Source: DASPMP01 sp035758925
Lineage (GTDB): Bacteria; Gemmatimonadota; Gemmatimonadetes; Gemmatimonadales; Gemmatimonadaceae
Length of the DNA stretch: 6,875 nucleotides
Direction: 5' to 3'
Assembly (NCBI GenBank): GCA_035758925.1
Contig: DASTVV010000067.1
Location: 1-6,875, forward strand
Shown here: piece by piece, positions 5,150 through 6,875 of the stretch
Layout of the letters: the number at the start of each line of letters is the position of its first letter
How positions within the stretch are numbered: the stretch's first letter is position 1
The notes under the pieces: generated by a model
What the model was told of the DNA's origin: nothing
What the model saw: only the letters and a program-made list of their open reading frames with translations
The model's database searches: none
Translations under genes and position numbers: made by a program

Positions 5150-6627
5150 ACGCTCACCTCGACGAGCCACCCGTCGTAGTCGGCGGCGCAGCCACTCGGG
5201 ATCTCCAGCTCGCGCAGGTGGGCGGGGACGGCGTCCGGCGCGAGCGCCTGTCTGGTGGAGGCCGGTGTCAGCGCCAACAGCAGCGGCGTCCCCGCGACGA
5301 GCGCGGCGCGGAGCGCCGGCACGACGACGTCGGCGCCCTGCGTGTCGAGCTGCCCCAGCACTTTCGCAAAGAGCCGCGCCGCATCCCGCGGGCCGTGCGC
5401 CGCGTGGAGCTGATCCCAGATCGCGGGAAACGGCGCGCCCAGATCGCGTAAGAGATCCGGCAGCACCTGACGCACGGCTTGCGGCTTCCGCGCGAGCTCC
5501 GACAGGTAATGGCGGTAATCGATCGACCGCTGCCCAAAGCGCAGGCGCGGATGCTGAATCCGCGTGCCCGTGCGGCCGACGATCGTCACCGTCGTCGCGC
5601 CCGTCCGCACCACCAGATCCAAGCCGGCCCAGCGCGTCGGGACGGAGTAGGACGCGCCCTCGAGTCGGACCAACGCGCGGGGCGTCACCGTCGCCAGCGT
5701 CGTCGCCTCAGGCGCAAACGGCGTGGGCACCGGTCGAAAGAGGCGCTGCTCCTCCGCGAAACGGATGCCGATCGTCTGCCCGACGGCGTCCCGTGTGGTG
5801 TCGACGCGCGCGTCCATGCGCGCGAGCAGCGTCGCATTGATCGTGGCCAGCGTCGGCCCGGTCGGAATCGGGACCAGCGCCTGCTGCCGGATGGCCTTGC
5901 CGCGGGCCTCGACGCCGCCTTTGTCGTGGCCCTCGCCCGGCCGACAGAAGCAGGCCTCCAGCAGATAGTGCGAGGCGAGCGCGCTGAACCGCGGCGTGAG
6001 GGTGCGCGCGCCGCCGACCAGGATCCGGACGACCGCCGCCCGCAGATTGTCGTACGCCACGCGCGCCGGCACGCCGTCGAAGTGCGCGAACGCGCGCACG
6101 TGCCCGTCGAGAAAACTGATTTGATCCTGACGCTCGTAGATCCAGGCGAAGTCGCGACCGGAGTACATCAGTCGCATCAGAAAGAGCCACGCCTTCCGAC
6201 GGACGCCGTCGAGATCGACCAGGACCTCGAAGAAGTCGACCTCGGCGAGATCGCCCGGACGATACGTCAGCGGCACGAAGACCTCGCGACGCTGGCGCTT
6301 CCACTCGGCGACGGCCTCTTTGACGAGCGTGACGCCGACCTGATGGCCCTCGGTGACCAGCAACGCGTGGAGCCGCGTGGCCGTCAGCCGCTGCTTGCCA
6401 CCGGTCCATCGGCCCGATTCGGCCAGCAGCCCGTCCACCCGGTCACGCACGGCCTCCCAGATCGGCCGCGCCCGGACGATAGTCTCCTTCCGAACGGGGG
6501 CGGCCTCCTCGAGATACTTGCGAACCGTCAGCCGCGAAATCCCGAGCTCTTTCGCGACCTGCCGCCGAGAGCGGCCCTCCACCAACACTTTGTGACGAAT
6601 GACATGTACCTGGTCCACCTTGAGCAT
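5146..6627 (-). CDS. istA: IstA, DDE transposase of IS21 family
   Basis: IstA cuts and joins the element ends. It is 493 residues, normal for the family. It has an N-terminal helix-turn-helix (about 16-40, SRRQVAKELGISRLTVRKYL), a linker DNA-binding region, and a catalytic core with Asp131 (GDLAEVDFFEV), Asp193 (VAYDNLRAAV) and Glu240 (HDKGGVEARGK). A beta-barrel-like segment follows (about 330-375, PRALVRLEGASYSVP) and then a C-terminal helical part. ATG 6627 is taken as the start, although GGGAAGG directly abuts it with no spacing. GTG at codon 4 (6618) has better spacing from the same purine run and is the alternative. The stop overlaps the istB ATG, so the pair is translationally coupled. 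Confidence 0.95.
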   Translation of the reverse strand: MLKVDQVHVIRHKVLVEGRSRRQVAKELGISRLTVRKYLEEAAPVRKETIVRARPIWEAVRDRVDGLLAESGRWTGGKQRLTATRLHALLVTEGHQVGVTLVKEAVAEWKRQRREVFVPLTYRPGDLAEVDFFEVLVDLDGVRRKAWLFLMRLMYSGRDFAWIYERQDQISFLDGHVRAFAHFDGVPARVAYDNLRAAVVRILVGGARTLTPRFSALASHYLLEACFCRPGEGHDKGGVEARGKAIRQQALVPIPTGPTLATINATLLARMDARVDTTRDAVGQTIGIRFAEEQRLFRPVPTPFAPEATTLATVTPRALVRLEGASYSVPTRWAGLDLVVRTGATTVTIVGRTGTRIQHPRLRFGQRSIDYRHYLSELARKPQAVRQVLPDLLRDLGAPFPAIWDQLHAAHGPRDAARLFAKVLGQLDTQGADVVVPALRAALVAGTPLLLALTPASTRQALAPDAVPAHLRELEIPSGCAADYDGWLVEVSV

Positions 6628-6686
6628 CCTTCCCAGCGAACCCCGGAGCCGACCAGCTCCGCAAGCCCACTATCAGGGCCCCCAGG
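6628..6686 (-). other. istA leader region with small hairpin
   Basis: This segment lies between the right-end repeats and istA and must hold the istA promoter or leader. GGAGC (6645-6649) pairs with GCTCC (6656-6660) around a 6-base loop, close to the start codon. A TGATAGT on the - strand (6675-6669) is a weak candidate -10 box without a clear -35 partner. Confidence 0.35.
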
Positions 6687-6729
6687 TGGATCACTTTCCG
6701 AGCGGCGAATGGATCACTTTCTGAGCGGC
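6687..6729 (-). repeat. Right-end double repeat of the IS21 element
   Basis: Two copies of the inverted 20-base unit lie at 6687-6706 and 6710-6729, 23 bases apart. They differ at one base. The inner copy is the exact reverse complement of the inner left-end copy; the outer copy has CTGAGCGGC instead of CCGAGCGGC. Confidence 0.9.
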
Positions 6730-6736
6730 GCGCCCA

Positions 6737-6868
6737 CAAGAGAACGGAATCGATCTCATTGTCTTGGCTTCGCACCCAGTGGACCCTTCAAAGCCCGCCA
6801 GCGGTCTGGGGACGATGAGCTACAAGCTCGGGATTCTCGCGCCGTGTGCCGTGCTGCTCGTCAAGTAG
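6737..6868 (+). pseudogene. Universal stress protein (UspA-like), C-terminal remnant
   Basis: The frame ending at TAG 6866-6868 encodes about 42 residues beyond the IS21 end: ENGIDLIVLASHPVDP, then GLGTMSYKLGILAPCAVLLVK. This matches the last part of the Usp fold: the D-L-I-V-x-A-S-H strand, the Gly-rich ATP-contact loop (here GLGTMS) and the final A-P-C-x-V-L-L-V-K strand. Usp proteins are usually about 140 residues or more, so about two thirds are missing. Upstream the frame runs into the IS21 terminus, so the gene is broken by the element. Sequence left of the element in the matching frame could supply only 17 more codons. Confidence 0.8.
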
Positions 6869-6875
6869 CGTCGAT

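Larger units (their letters stand above)
4169..6736 (-). mobile_element. IS21-family insertion sequence, apparently complete (about 2.57 kb)
   Basis: The element carries istA and istB in the standard order with the usual family length. Both ends have two 20-base repeats in inverted orientation, as is typical of IS21 ends. Outside the repeats, the left end begins TGGGTAG (4169) and the right end, read inward, begins TGGGCGC (6736), which places the tips. The flanks read CAAGG (4164-4168) and CAAGA (6737-6741), a possible 5-base target duplication with one mismatch. Both genes are intact in frame with catalytic residues present, so the element could still be active. Confidence 0.85.

Noticed and set aside
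5094..5840. Long + strand open frame opposite istA
   Set aside because: It is the antisense shadow of istA in GC-rich DNA; its product is low-complexity Arg/Ala/Pro sequence without motifs.

Overview
This 6.9 kb, high-GC window is an accumulation zone for mobile DNA. It holds a large serine recombinase with two small upstream genes, a truncated IS481-family insertion sequence (IS), an intact-looking IS21-family element, and remnants of host genes between and around them. Nothing in it identifies the host precisely. GC content, Shine-Dalgarno (SD) use and protein style fit a high-GC Gram-negative environmental bacterium (Proteobacteria, Nitrospirota or NC10-like); this is inference only.

Region 1 (1-2722, + strand). 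After the tail of an unidentified reading frame (1-63) comes a recombinase module. A reading frame with a YPWHPW motif lies at about 174-650, a 63-codon protein at 463-654, and a 691-residue large serine recombinase at 647-2722. The three genes use all three forward frames and meet in the 8-base string ATGAGTGA (647-654). The recombinase has its serine catalytic domain, recombinase domain, zinc ribbon, coiled coil and an additional C-terminal helix-turn-helix.

Region 2 (2711-about 3628, - strand). An IS481-family DDE transposase reads toward the recombinase and overlaps its last 12 bases. Its C-terminal end is missing, so the element is cut at about 2743-2747. Its ribosome binding site sits in the loop of a perfect hairpin that includes the first base of the start codon.

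Region 3 (about 3629-4168). The first 300 bases show no convincing gene but carry four CGCGTGGCA motifs with 12-17-12 spacing, a nested inverted repeat, and a fifth copy of the motif. A 53-codon gene for a single-pass membrane peptide follows on the - strand (4093-3932) and has a good ribosome binding site.

Region 4 (4169-6736, - strand). This IS21-family element encodes IstA (DDE transposase) and IstB (AAA+ ATPase), coupled through an ATGA overlap. Each end carries two near-identical 20-base repeats. A possible 5-base target duplication with one mismatch flanks it.

Region 5 (6737-6875, + strand). The last 42 codons of a UspA-like universal stress protein abut the IS21 end, so this gene is a remnant.

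The IS genes are self-contained transposition units. The three-gene recombinase module is the part most likely to represent a poorly described system, because its two small partners have no known function that I can name.
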